From the NCBI GenBank assembly GCA_964588535.1, contig CAZPQA010000119.1, positions 1 to 8,206 on the forward strand: DNA of 8,206 nucleotides, written 5' to 3'. This document shows positions 1 through 6,042 of this stretch, piece after piece. Both the position numbers and the translations under genes were made by a program. Under the pieces are notes generated by a model. It was not told where the DNA came from. It ran no database searches and worked only from the letters and a program-made list of their open reading frames with translations. The DNA is from NaphS2 sp964588535 (lineage in GTDB: Bacteria > Desulfobacterota > DSM-4660 > Desulfatiglandales > Desulfatiglandaceae). Numbering within the stretch: position 1 is the stretch's first letter; the number at the start of each line of letters is the position of its first letter.

Positions 1-2
1 GT

Positions 3-137
3 TTGGGTTATGTTGCGGGAAAGCCTTATGCTTTCCAAGCGCTTGCAGAGGGCGGTTTCGATCTGATGGCTCGTTGCTACAGAGAAATCGATTTTATAAG
101 ACATTTTTTACTGATTAACCTCCATTTGCAGCTATAA
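3..137 (+). CDS. Possible C-terminal end of an unrecognised protein (5' partial)
   Basis: An open frame runs in from the left edge and stops at TAA 135-137, leaving 44 codons. It includes the segment GYVAGKPYAFQALAEGGFDL, followed by MARCYREIDFIRHFL, which reads like ordinary soluble protein with no rare-codon runs. The last codons lie in AT-rich DNA and the stop falls within the first copy of a 24-bp palindromic repeat (135-158), so the true C-terminus may have been altered by rearrangement. I do not recognise the family. The frame could be fortuitous given the short visible length, and the sequence to the left would decide it. Confidence 0.3.
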   Translation: MGYVAGKPYAFQALAEGGFDLMARCYREIDFIRHFLLINLHLQL

Positions 138-247
138 TCAGCAATATATTGCCAATTAAATGGAAAGTCAAGCATAATACTATAAATGGTAATTTATTGC
201 TAATTATCGGGGGAATCTCCCATTAGTCGGGAATATATTGCTGGTTA
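94..247. repeat. Array of three (perhaps four) 24-bp near-palindromic repeats
   Basis: Three related 24-bp units lie at 135-158 (read on the minus strand), 183-206 and 224-247 (both plus). Each plus-strand unit matches the reverse complement of the first at 20 of 24 positions. The shared core is AATATATTGC (AATTTATTGC in the second copy), flanked outside by TA- and -TTA ends. The first copy contains the perfect palindrome GCAATATATTGC at 141-152 and has matching TAAT/ATTA ends. A weaker fourth match (16 of 24) sits at 94-117. Unit starts are 41, 48 and 41 bp apart, close to four helical turns in two of the three gaps. The stretch is AT-rich and contains no convincing gene. Multiple operator sites for a dimeric regulator, or sites belonging to a lost mobile element, are both possible. 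Confidence 0.55.
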
Positions 248-330
248 ACCCATATCGGCATACCAACTTGTGAAATGGACGGCCTCCAGGTTGAGTTGAA
301 AGCAATTTCTGCTGTCTGAACCCAACGCTG

Positions 331-591
331 AGGTCGACCTGGTTTACCGGTTCGCAAAAGTTCATGGCATATTTCAAAGAGAATGTTGCCATATCGTCGT
401 TCCCCATCTGTCAGAAGGGTTACGTCTTCGGTTTGGTCGACAAGTTCTACCATGGTCTTGATGGCTTTTTTGAAAAGGGACCTATCCTTTTTGCCGCAGC
501 TTATTTCCCAAATGAATCGACTGGCTCTATCCATGAGGACAATCGTCCATCCCGAAGATTCTTCAGGCACATTGGAAAGGTCCTGGGCATA
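331..591 (-). pseudogene. Internal fragment of an IS1-like DDE transposase
   Basis: Reading the minus strand from about 591 to 331 gives about 87 residues typical of the central part of an IS1-like DDE transposase. WTIVLMDRASRFIWE carries the first catalytic-type Asp. After a helical stretch, LLTDGERRYGN carries the second Asp and leads into LFEICHELLRTGKPGRP. The N-terminal zinc/HTH part and everything after GRP are missing. Residues read beyond each end in the same frame no longer look like transposase. On the right the match stops where the regulator helix-turn-helix relic begins; on the left it stops before the AT-rich repeat zone. I could not identify terminal inverted repeats. The family call is from memory of DDE transposases with this TDGERRYGN block. 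It is a dead remnant, not an active element. Confidence 0.6.
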
Positions 592-696
592 ACCGGGGGC
601 AGGGTGGAAGGAAACCAGGGCGCCGCACGGCTCCTGGATGTCCATCCCAGAACCCTGCAGCACCGCATGAAGAAACTAAATATCCCCTTCGGCCGT
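589..696 (+). pseudogene. Relic of the Fis-type HTH C-terminus of an NtrC-family regulator
   Basis: The plus-strand frame gives ITGGRVEGNQGAARLLDVHP followed by RTLQHRMKKLNIPFGR. This is the characteristic C-terminal DNA-binding helix-turn-helix of sigma-54-dependent activators (TGGRV-GAARLL-TL-RMKKL-I pattern). The receiver/sensor and AAA+ domains that should precede it are absent. Immediately upstream the DNA is transposase sequence on the opposite strand, and the open frame upstream of about 589 has no regulator-like sequence. After FGR the frame continues without family resemblance to a stop at 886-888, running antisense into the DUF3795 gene. I interpret it as the tail of a regulator gene cut off by insertion or deletion. 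There is no start codon or ribosome site that would make a sensible free-standing HTH protein. Confidence 0.6.
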
Positions 697-770
697 AATT
701 ACAAGCGGATCAAACCCGTTTCGAAGGACGTAGCCCCTCGATATCTTGCGAGAGCATTATCCGTAGCTTT

Positions 771-1118
771 TTATTTTTCCATATTTGTAAAATTTGAGAG
801 CGCCTCAAGCGCATCCCCGATAGCTGGCGCTGATTGGATAATTTTTTCCAGTTTTTCACATCTGTATTCGCTGCATACAGCGCAATGAGGTTGAGATTTT
901 TCAGTATTACATTTTCTTATTTCGCACATGGTTGCCGCAAAAGAGCATTTAACGCCGTCGGATTTGCAGCCATTGCAATTTATTTCCTCCGGCTTCATGT
1001 TCACATTAAACTCAATAAGGCATTGCTCGGCGATTCTTTTACGTTCCATATCGCTGTCCGCTTGAGTGGCTAAATAACTTTCACATTTTGAGCAATCGAT
1101 TCCGCAATATGAGATCAT
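771..1118 (-). CDS. DUF3795-family cysteine-rich protein
   Basis: A 115-residue protein begins MISYCGIDCSKCESY, the hallmark opening of DUF3795. Further Cys groups follow: CNGCKSDGVKC around residues 48-58, C-x4-C at about 64-69, and HCAVCSEYRCEKL around 78-90. This spacing suggests metal or Fe-S binding, but the family has no established reaction. No signal peptide or membrane segment is visible, so it should be cytosolic. The start is well supported: ATG at 1116-1118 is preceded on the minus strand by AGGAG (1127-1131) with an 8-base spacer. It lies about 200 bases downstream of the glycosylase gene on the same strand, with a small opposite-strand ORF between, so co-transcription is doubtful. 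Length and Cys pattern look intact. The family assignment is firm; the role is unknown. Confidence 0.85.
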   Translation of the reverse strand: MISYCGIDCSKCESYLATQADSDMERKRIAEQCLIEFNVNMKPEEINCNGCKSDGVKCSFAATMCEIRKCNTEKSQPHCAVCSEYRCEKLEKIIQSAPAIGDALEALSNFTNMEK

Positions 1119-1177
1119 TTTGTCAGCTCCTATCGCTCAGACGTTTTTGAACCCTCTGTGCCAATGTAACTGAGACA

Positions 1178-1212
1178 CCTACCCCTTGAAAAATTAGTGT
1201 AGGGCGGGTAGG
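1178..1212 (+). promoter_or_regulatory. Inverted repeat overlapping the ribosome binding site of the 41-codon ORF
   Basis: CCTACCC at 1178-1184 is complementary to GGGTAGG at 1206-1212, with a 21-base loop. The right arm overlaps the AGGAG Shine-Dalgarno sequence at 1210-1214 of the ORF starting at 1222. A hairpin in that transcript could therefore hide the ribosome site. No U-tract follows, so it is not a rho-independent terminator. Formation in the cell is inference, and a 7-bp stem with this loop could arise by chance. Confidence 0.25.
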
Positions 1213-1221
1213 AGTAAAAGC

Positions 1222-1347
1222 ATGGAAAAGATAACCCCAATGATAACAAGAAATCCAGAGTTTTCGGATCATCCCATCTCGGGAGAAGGTTTCTTGTATA
1301 ATACATCAGGCATATCAACCGGTTCCTTGACCATTCCAAAGACATAA
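1222..1347 (+). CDS. Small 41-residue ORF with PqqD-like N-terminal sequence, probably truncated
   Basis: ATG at 1222-1224 is preceded by AGGAG (1210-1214) with a 7-base spacer, one of the best ribosome sites in the window. It opens a 41-codon frame ending at TAA 1345-1347. Residues 8-30 include ITRNPEFSDHPISGEGFLYN, which resembles the start of PqqD-family proteins (a RNP-x-[hydrophobic]-G-E-x-x-LYN pattern). PqqD domains are usually about 80-95 residues and act as peptide-binding chaperones for radical SAM maturases. Here the sequence degenerates after about residue 30, and the last 33 bases overlap the 3' end of the glycosylase gene on the other strand. I read it as either a genuine small protein or, more likely, the 5' stump of a PqqD-like gene. 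The similarity is by eye, and no radical SAM partner is in the window. Confidence 0.35.
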   Translation: MEKITPMITRNPEFSDHPISGEGFLYNTSGISTGSLTIPKT

Positions 1348-2199
1348 TGCCGCATAGGCCCGGTAGGGCCGCCACTGTTCGGCCATCTCCGTTATCTCTT
1401 TTTTCGAGGGCGCCCTACCCTTCTTTGTCAGTGCTTTGATCACCCCCAGATCACCGGCGGGAAAGCTGTCGACCATCCTCAGACCTCTCATGGCAACATA
1501 GTGTACGGTCCACTCTCCGATTCCTTTCAAGGCGGAAAAATCCTTACTGAACGTTTCAAAAGGCTGATCGGACGTGAGCTTTACACGCTGATCCAGAATC
1601 GCCTGTGCAACGGTTTTAAGCGTTGCCTGTTTGGTTCGGGGAATCCCGAGGCCGTCGAGGTCAAGCGCCAGCAATTCGGATGGATTCGGAAAAAAGTAAT
1701 TCAGCCCGGAAGGATAACCGCGATCACTTTTTAAATCCGCTCTTGCAGCGACCCGCAAAGCCAGGGTCGTTGCCGCCTGGACGGATATCTGCTGACCCAG
1801 GATGGCCCTCACAACAAATTCGAAGGGGTCAAAGGCGGCGGGGAGTCGGGGCACATGACCATTTACCATTCCTTTTAACAGGTGTTCATCTTTGGCGCAT
1901 CGCTCGTTGATCAACGAAAAGTCGGTATCAAGGTCAAACATCTTGCGAACCCGGGTAATGATATCCGTGTGGCACCCGATGTTTTCACAGGCGATCCTCA
2001 ATTCCAGGGCCGATTGATCCGGGTTGTCCGTGACGGTAAAAAAACCCATGGTATTCTTCATTCGAAACGTTCTGCAGTAGCCGGTCTCCGTAACCACCTC
2101 CACACCTGCCATGGCCCTTCGTTTCAGAAAAGACAACACCTGTTTGAAATTGGAAGGCTTTTTATATTTCAAGTAATCGCAATTCTTGTCTTTTTTCAT
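1315..2199 (-). CDS. alkA: DNA-3-methyladenine glycosylase II (AlkA-type)
   Basis: This base-excision repair enzyme should remove alkylated purines such as 3-methyladenine from DNA. From ATG at 2197-2199 it is 294 residues, near E. coli AlkA (282). The N-terminal AlkA domain is recognisable (YLKYKKPSNFKQVLSFLKRR, then residues through about 110). The HhH-GPD domain follows, with FEFVVRAILGQQISVQAA near 126-143, the helix-hairpin-helix LKGIGEWTVHYVAMRG near 224-239, and PAGDLGVIK, whose Asp (about residue 250) aligns with the catalytic Asp of AlkA. The C-terminus WRPYRAYAALCLW matches the family. A longer GTG start at 2239-2241 is in frame, but I prefer the ATG because the preceding residues have no AlkA counterpart; neither start has a strong ribosome site. 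No Ada methyltransferase or Ada-type fusion lies alongside. The gene is divergent from the flavoprotein gene at 2468. Confidence 0.9.
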   Translation of the reverse strand: MKKDKNCDYLKYKKPSNFKQVLSFLKRRAMAGVEVVTETGYCRTFRMKNTMGFFTVTDNPDQSALELRIACENIGCHTDIITRVRKMFDLDTDFSLINERCAKDEHLLKGMVNGHVPRLPAAFDPFEFVVRAILGQQISVQAATTLALRVAARADLKSDRGYPSGLNYFFPNPSELLALDLDGLGIPRTKQATLKTVAQAILDQRVKLTSDQPFETFSKDFSALKGIGEWTVHYVAMRGLRMVDSFPAGDLGVIKALTKKGRAPSKKEITEMAEQWRPYRAYAALCLWNGQGTG

Positions 2200-2241
2200 T
2201 TTTCCATTTGGAATAATGCGAAGGCCTCTACTTATTTGCAC

Positions 2242-2467
2242 TTACTCAAAAGCTCGAAATATCGATCTCTCGACATACCAGCGGGCGCCTGTTGGCGTGT
2301 ATAATATCCCGGTCGATCTTCTGGAAAAAAATGTTATGACATGGTAAAGGCATTGGTAACAAGCGTCAAGGACAGGTTTTGATATTTTTTGCCGAGGCCC
2401 TTAGTTGGGCTAAATCACACTTATTTTCTGGTATTCTTCTGTCCAACTTGATCTTGAGGGTCAAAAA
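2242..2467. promoter_or_regulatory. Divergent intergenic region between alkA and the flavoprotein gene
   Basis: These bases must carry promoters for both flanking genes. A perfect -10-like TATAAT on the plus strand lies at 2300-2305 (preceded by GTTGGCGTG), about 160 bases before the flavoprotein start, but no good -35 box sits at the expected distance. GAGGG at 2456-2460 with a 7-base spacer is the ribosome site for ATG 2468. I see no RNA gene, terminator or significant repeat, and only tiny ORFs without ribosome sites. Confidence 0.3.
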
Positions 2468-3571
2468 ATGGGGAGTTTACGATCTTTTGATGTTGTCGTT
2501 GCGGGCGCCGGTCCCGGCGGTGCGATGGCTGCCAAGCGGTGCGCTGAACTGGGTCTCAAAACGTTGCTGGTGGAGAAAAAAACACTGCCCCGTGATAAAG
2601 TCTGTACCGGTATGATCATGGGAGACTGGGCGGTTCACATCATTCGGGATGAGTTCGGCGAAATTCCCAGATCCTTCTTGGCTAATCCGCCGGCGCTTAA
2701 AGGTCACAGGCTCCATGTGGCCGGGGCCCAGGTGCAAAACCTTGAATGGCACACGCCACTCTGCTGGCGAAAGGACCTGGATTTCTGGCTGGCGAAACAG
2801 GCCGAAGCATCCGGCGTCATGTTAGAAGCGGGGGCTCGCGTTGTTGATGTGGTTCAGGAAGAGGGCAGCCTTCGCATTGTCATTCAAAGTCAGAACCAGA
2901 AACGAGAACTGAAAGCGCAATATGTTATCGGGGCCGATGGGGCAACCTCGGTGGTCCGGCGTACCACATTCCCGAACCTCAAAGTACCCTACTCCGGGCC
3001 CGTGAGGGAATGCTACAGGGGTTCACTGGATCTTGATAGAGACTATATCCACTGGTTTTTCCCCAAAGGACTGCCTCGCCCCCGTTTCAACGTGAACCAC
3101 AAAGATGACGTCTTTCTAATCGAGGGGTCTGGGATTCGCGAACTTTCCGAAGAAATCAGGGGTACGCTCTTACCTTACGGTTTTGATCCTGAAAACAAAC
3201 CCCTGTGGAAAGACGGCTGCGCCATTGCCATGCTGCACGACCCGCTCATTTCCGGCACCTTTGAACCGGCCATGGGCAATATTCTCTTGGTGGGGGACGC
3301 GGCCGGCATGATTTTCCCCATCACGTTCGAGGGCATCGGTTCGGCCCTTAAAAGCGGCCTGTCGGCAGCCGAATCCATCCAGGAAAGCCTCCATACAAAA
3401 ACCCCCGCGGCGCCCCTCTATCTCCAGAAGATCGCACCCATCGTTAAGACGATCGAGCATCTTCATAAGGTTCAGGGAAGACTGAAGAACATTGACGGCG
3501 GGTGCAACCATGTGGCCGCGGCCCTTTTGAAGGCGTATCGTGAAACCCTGACTGTCCAGTCAAGCATTTAG
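2468..3571 (+). CDS. Geranylgeranyl-reductase-family FAD-dependent oxidoreductase
   Basis: A 367-residue flavoprotein of the geranylgeranyl reductase / p-hydroxybenzoate hydroxylase fold. The N-terminal Rossmann motif is FDVVVAGAGPGGAMAA (glycines 13, 15, 17 and 18), followed by the acidic end of strand 2 (LLVEKK) and KVCTG (44-48), a conserved position in this family. YVIGADGATSVVRR (153-165) is the DG motif. LLVGDAAGMIFPITFEGIGS (273-292) is the GD motif binding the FAD ribityl/pyrophosphate. Relatives saturate isoprenoid double bonds (BchP/ChlP, archaeal lipids, menaquinone side chains). Here the substrate is unknown; quinone or lipid isoprenoids are the natural guesses. No membrane segment is evident. 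The ATG has a GAGGG ribosome site 7 bases upstream. It stands alone and converges on the hydrogenase large-subunit gene across 63 bases in which I see no clear terminator. Confidence 0.85.
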   Translation: MGSLRSFDVVVAGAGPGGAMAAKRCAELGLKTLLVEKKTLPRDKVCTGMIMGDWAVHIIRDEFGEIPRSFLANPPALKGHRLHVAGAQVQNLEWHTPLCWRKDLDFWLAKQAEASGVMLEAGARVVDVVQEEGSLRIVIQSQNQKRELKAQYVIGADGATSVVRRTTFPNLKVPYSGPVRECYRGSLDLDRDYIHWFFPKGLPRPRFNVNHKDDVFLIEGSGIRELSEEIRGTLLPYGFDPENKPLWKDGCAIAMLHDPLISGTFEPAMGNILLVGDAAGMIFPITFEGIGSALKSGLSAAESIQESLHTKTPAAPLYLQKIAPIVKTIEHLHKVQGRLKNIDGGCNHVAAALLKAYRETLTVQSSI

Positions 3572-3634
3572 GGCCGCAGAAATCCTTAAGACAAACCTTT
3601 TTCAGACTGAAGAGCCGCATCATGCCCTCCCAGG

Positions 3635-4948
3635 TCAGTGGGTGGCACAGGCGATGCAAGGGTCAAATGCGCGTACCACCCGGCCGACCGCTTGCTCCAA
3701 CTCCATGTCCACCTGTTGGGGGGAAATGTATTGCTGTGCCGCAACTTTAAGTGCCCGTTCAATGGCCATGACGTTGTGGACTGTGGGAATGATAAATTCC
3801 GCCTTTTCAATCAACCCTTTTTTAACGCCATAGTGATGGATGAGAGGACCGCGAGGTGCCTCCACCAGGCCATGCCCTTCCCCATCCCGCGCCGTGTGGG
3901 GCACAGCCGTTTCGGTGTCGGAGAGTGGTTCCTCCAGAATCTGGATAGCCCGTTCGAGGGCATAGACCAACTCAACCCCCCGGGCAAGATCATAAAGGAG
4001 CAGTTCATGGGCGGGACGGCCAAAATCCGATCGAAACCGTTTCAGATATTTGTCCGCAAGGGCCGTTCCCATGCGCTCAAACATGTTGATTCGAGCCAGG
4101 CTGTTGGCCCGAATGACCTGGCCCTTGTAACTGGTCTTGCCAGCGAAGCTGTAGGCCGTCTCCTCGTGGGTCAGTCGGCCCAGAAATTCCGACGCTGAAA
4201 AGCCGCCGCCGTCTGTGCCATCCGGGTTCATGATGTAAATGGTCTTGGATGCGAAATCGGGTCGATCTTTTCCGGCCGCAGAGACATAATAGGCCGGCGC
4301 ACTATCTCCCCAGGAGCCAATCCGGTTTTCCATGTCCAACAGCTTTGTCCAATAGGACTCAAAGAGTTCACATGCAATGGGCAGGGCCTTTTTCATCTCC
4401 CGGTTTACCACATCCGTCTCCTCTGAAGACATGCCGGTGGTCATTCCCCCAACCACCGCCTTAACGGGATGAATGGCCTGCCCGCCTGCAGCAGTGATGA
4501 GATCCGTACCGGCCTTACGCACCATTAAAGAACGGGAACCGAAGTAGGTTCGAAACGCTTCAAGCCGGGGGTCTTCTGAGTGGTCAAAGATGCTGTTGAG
4601 GCCCAGGCAGTCCGGCATGGTAAAGAGAAACAGGCTTGTGGCCTGGTTCTGAATGAGTTGCCCCAGCAACAGCAATTCCCGCAGCTTCACCGCCACCGGC
4701 GGCGGCACCACACCGTAGATATCTTCCAGGGCCCCGACGGCTGCAATGTGATGGGCGGTGGAACATACCCCGCAGATGCGCGGAACAATAACCGGCATCT
4801 GTTCAGCGGGCACGCCCTGAACAAAATGCTGAAAACCACGGTACTCCGTGGCCTGGAAGTGCGCCGTAAGCACTTTTCCCGCCTCCACCTCGATGACCAC
4901 CTGGGCATGGCCTTCTATTCGGCTCAAGGGAAAGATAAGGGTTGCCAT
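3635..4948 (-). CDS. [NiFe]-hydrogenase large subunit, group 3-like, without C-terminal extension
   Basis: This 437-residue subunit should house the Ni-Fe(CN)2CO site. Starting from ATG 4946-4948, motifs run in family order: RIEGH (10-14), RICGVC-x3-H (Cys59, Cys62, His66), GGQAIHP (155-161), EAPRGPLIHHY (363-373), and DPCIACATH at the very end (Cys431, Cys434, His437). All four Ni-ligand cysteines are present. TGA follows the final His directly, so there is no peptide for a HypD/HyaD-type protease to remove. There is no signal sequence, so it is cytosolic. The ATG begins one base after the small-subunit stop, and TTGAGG at 4958-4963 lies 9 bases upstream; an in-frame TTG at 4961-4963 is less likely. 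Similarity by eye is to Mvh/Frh/HoxH-type group 3 enzymes, but the subgroup is uncertain. It is the last gene of a two-gene operon. Confidence 0.9.
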   Translation of the reverse strand: MATLIFPLSRIEGHAQVVIEVEAGKVLTAHFQATEYRGFQHFVQGVPAEQMPVIVPRICGVCSTAHHIAAVGALEDIYGVVPPPVAVKLRELLLLGQLIQNQATSLFLFTMPDCLGLNSIFDHSEDPRLEAFRTYFGSRSLMVRKAGTDLITAAGGQAIHPVKAVVGGMTTGMSSEETDVVNREMKKALPIACELFESYWTKLLDMENRIGSWGDSAPAYYVSAAGKDRPDFASKTIYIMNPDGTDGGGFSASEFLGRLTHEETAYSFAGKTSYKGQVIRANSLARINMFERMGTALADKYLKRFRSDFGRPAHELLLYDLARGVELVYALERAIQILEEPLSDTETAVPHTARDGEGHGLVEAPRGPLIHHYGVKKGLIEKAEFIIPTVHNVMAIERALKVAAQQYISPQQVDMELEQAVGRVVRAFDPCIACATH

Positions 4949-4949
4949 G

Positions 4950-5798
4950 TCATAAAACCTCAACGTTCTGATCGGGGTAAGCCCCGGTTAATGCGTCATG
5001 CGAAAACTGAAACAGGAAAAGGGATAACTGCGGTGAGCGGAGGGCGGCCTCAATTTCATTCTGGGGAACATCGGTCATTTTTGAGAAGATTTTCCGTATG
5101 GCATTCAACCAACTTTCCGGCTCCTTGTGAATAAAGGCATCCGATGGGCCCCTGCAGCCGACGCAAGGTTGCCCAGCATTGGTACAGGGGGCATGGCAGC
5201 CGCCACGGGTTGAGATGCCGATACACAGATATCCCTGGTTAATGAGACATATATCGGGCAGCACAGAGCCGTGCAGAACCCCTGCCAGATGGCGGGGGCG
5301 GATTTTCTTGTGCTTCTTGCGGCCGCACTCCTGGCATACGGTTTTGGCAATGTGGAGATCTTTGGGGTGAAACAAGAGTTTTACAAAGAGTTCCGGGGTG
5401 GGTGGGCAGCCGGGAAGGGTCTGTTGAATGGGAACCACTTCGGCAATGGGCCGGCATCTGGGGAGAAGCCGGGGCAGGTGTCGACGGTCCTCTTCGGCCA
5501 GAAAAAGCTCGCGAACTTCATCCCGATTCCCCAGGTTGGCCACCCCACCGGATATGGCACAGGTTCCCACTGCCACCACCTTTTTCGCGTGGGGAACGGC
5601 ACGGCGCAACCGGTACAGGTCATCGTCGGTCCGCACGCCGCCGCTGACCATGAGAATATCCACATCGGGAATGCCGTTTGCAGATATGACCAGCGGCATG
5701 AAGACCAGCTCGTACTGCTCCAGCCATTCCTCTGCGTTCAGAAGCGATACCTCGCACCCGGCACATCCCGTCAGTTGCAGTACAGCAAACTGTTGCAT
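4950..5798 (-). CDS. [NiFe]-hydrogenase small subunit, group 3-like (three Fe-S cluster type)
   Basis: A 282-residue electron-transfer subunit. The proximal [4Fe-4S] ligands are all present: TGCAGCE (Cys12, Cys15), GTCA (Cys80) and GCPP (Cys131). The C-terminal half has Cys155 and Cys158 (VCQECGRKK), Cys184, Cys192, Cys201, Cys205, Cys212 and Cys215 (GGCHAPCTNAGQPCVGC), enough for two more clusters, as in MvhG/HoxY-extended relatives. Glu16, next to the proximal Cys pair, is kept. The loop usually read as EG in many small subunits is VSGGV here (51-55). There is no Tat signal. ATG 5796-5798 has AAGG at 5807-5810 with an 8-base spacer. It is first in a two-gene operon and divergent from the amidase. 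No MvhD, HdrA, diaphorase or F420 subunit is encoded beside it, so its redox partner must be elsewhere or be a freely diffusing carrier. Confidence 0.9.
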   Translation of the reverse strand: MQQFAVLQLTGCAGCEVSLLNAEEWLEQYELVFMPLVISANGIPDVDILMVSGGVRTDDDLYRLRRAVPHAKKVVAVGTCAISGGVANLGNRDEVRELFLAEEDRRHLPRLLPRCRPIAEVVPIQQTLPGCPPTPELFVKLLFHPKDLHIAKTVCQECGRKKHKKIRPRHLAGVLHGSVLPDICLINQGYLCIGISTRGGCHAPCTNAGQPCVGCRGPSDAFIHKEPESWLNAIRKIFSKMTDVPQNEIEAALRSPQLSLFLFQFSHDALTGAYPDQNVEVL

Positions 5799-6042
5799 TT
5801 TTTAAACCTTAGAGCGGGTTGACAGTTACTTTCCTGATCTTCCGTATATCTTATATCAGGATACCACAGGGAACAAGTTGAAATTAAAAACCAGACCGTA
5901 TCGTTATGGGAAACGGTGAAGGCATATGGATAATTAAGGTTTGACCCCCAAAAATGATTGGTTTATATTCACCACAATAGCCGAACATGACCTGGGCGGA
6001 AATCGAAATCGTCGATGGCACCAGTGGCCAAAGGATCTTCCA
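5799..6042. promoter_or_regulatory. Divergent intergenic region, hydrogenase operon / amidase
   Basis: This 244-base gap holds the start signals of two divergent genes. Toward the hydrogenase, a -10-like TATAAG (minus strand, 5850-5855) and a -35-like CTTGTT (5872-5877) are 16 bases apart, giving a leader of about 45 bases. Toward the amidase, TTGACA at 5819-5824 is a perfect -35, but the nearest -10-like boxes are 19-20 bases on (GTATAT/TATATC), so it is weak. A perfect 7-bp inverted repeat, TCCTGAT (5832-5838) and ATCAGGA (5855-5861), straddles both and could be an operator. AAGGA at 6031-6035 is the amidase ribosome site. Nothing else gene-like is visible. Confidence 0.35.

Noticed and set aside
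364..588. Extended plus-strand protein running into the HTH relic
   Set aside because: Before about 589 this frame is antisense to transposase sequence and shows no regulator domain, so only the HTH portion is annotated.
1148..1163. Sigma-54-like TGGCAC-N5-GTTCA on the minus strand, upstream of the DUF3795 gene
   Set aside because: The -24 half is good, but the -12 half lacks the required GC, so it is not a credible sigma-54 site.
3643..3658. Sigma-54-like promoter TGGCAC-N5-ATGCA on the plus strand
   Set aside because: It lies wholly inside the conserved C-terminal Cys motif codons of the hydrogenase large subunit on the other strand and points to no gene.
4580..5134. 184-codon plus-strand open frame, and the similar one at 5271-5822
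   Set aside because: Both are shadows of the hydrogenase subunit genes, whose catalytic motifs are all on the minus strand; no family resemblance or ribosome site supports them.
5941..6042. Upstream TTG start that would extend the amidase by 34 residues
   Set aside because: The extension has no amidase-family counterpart and no ribosome site, whereas ATG 6043 has AAGGA at the right distance.
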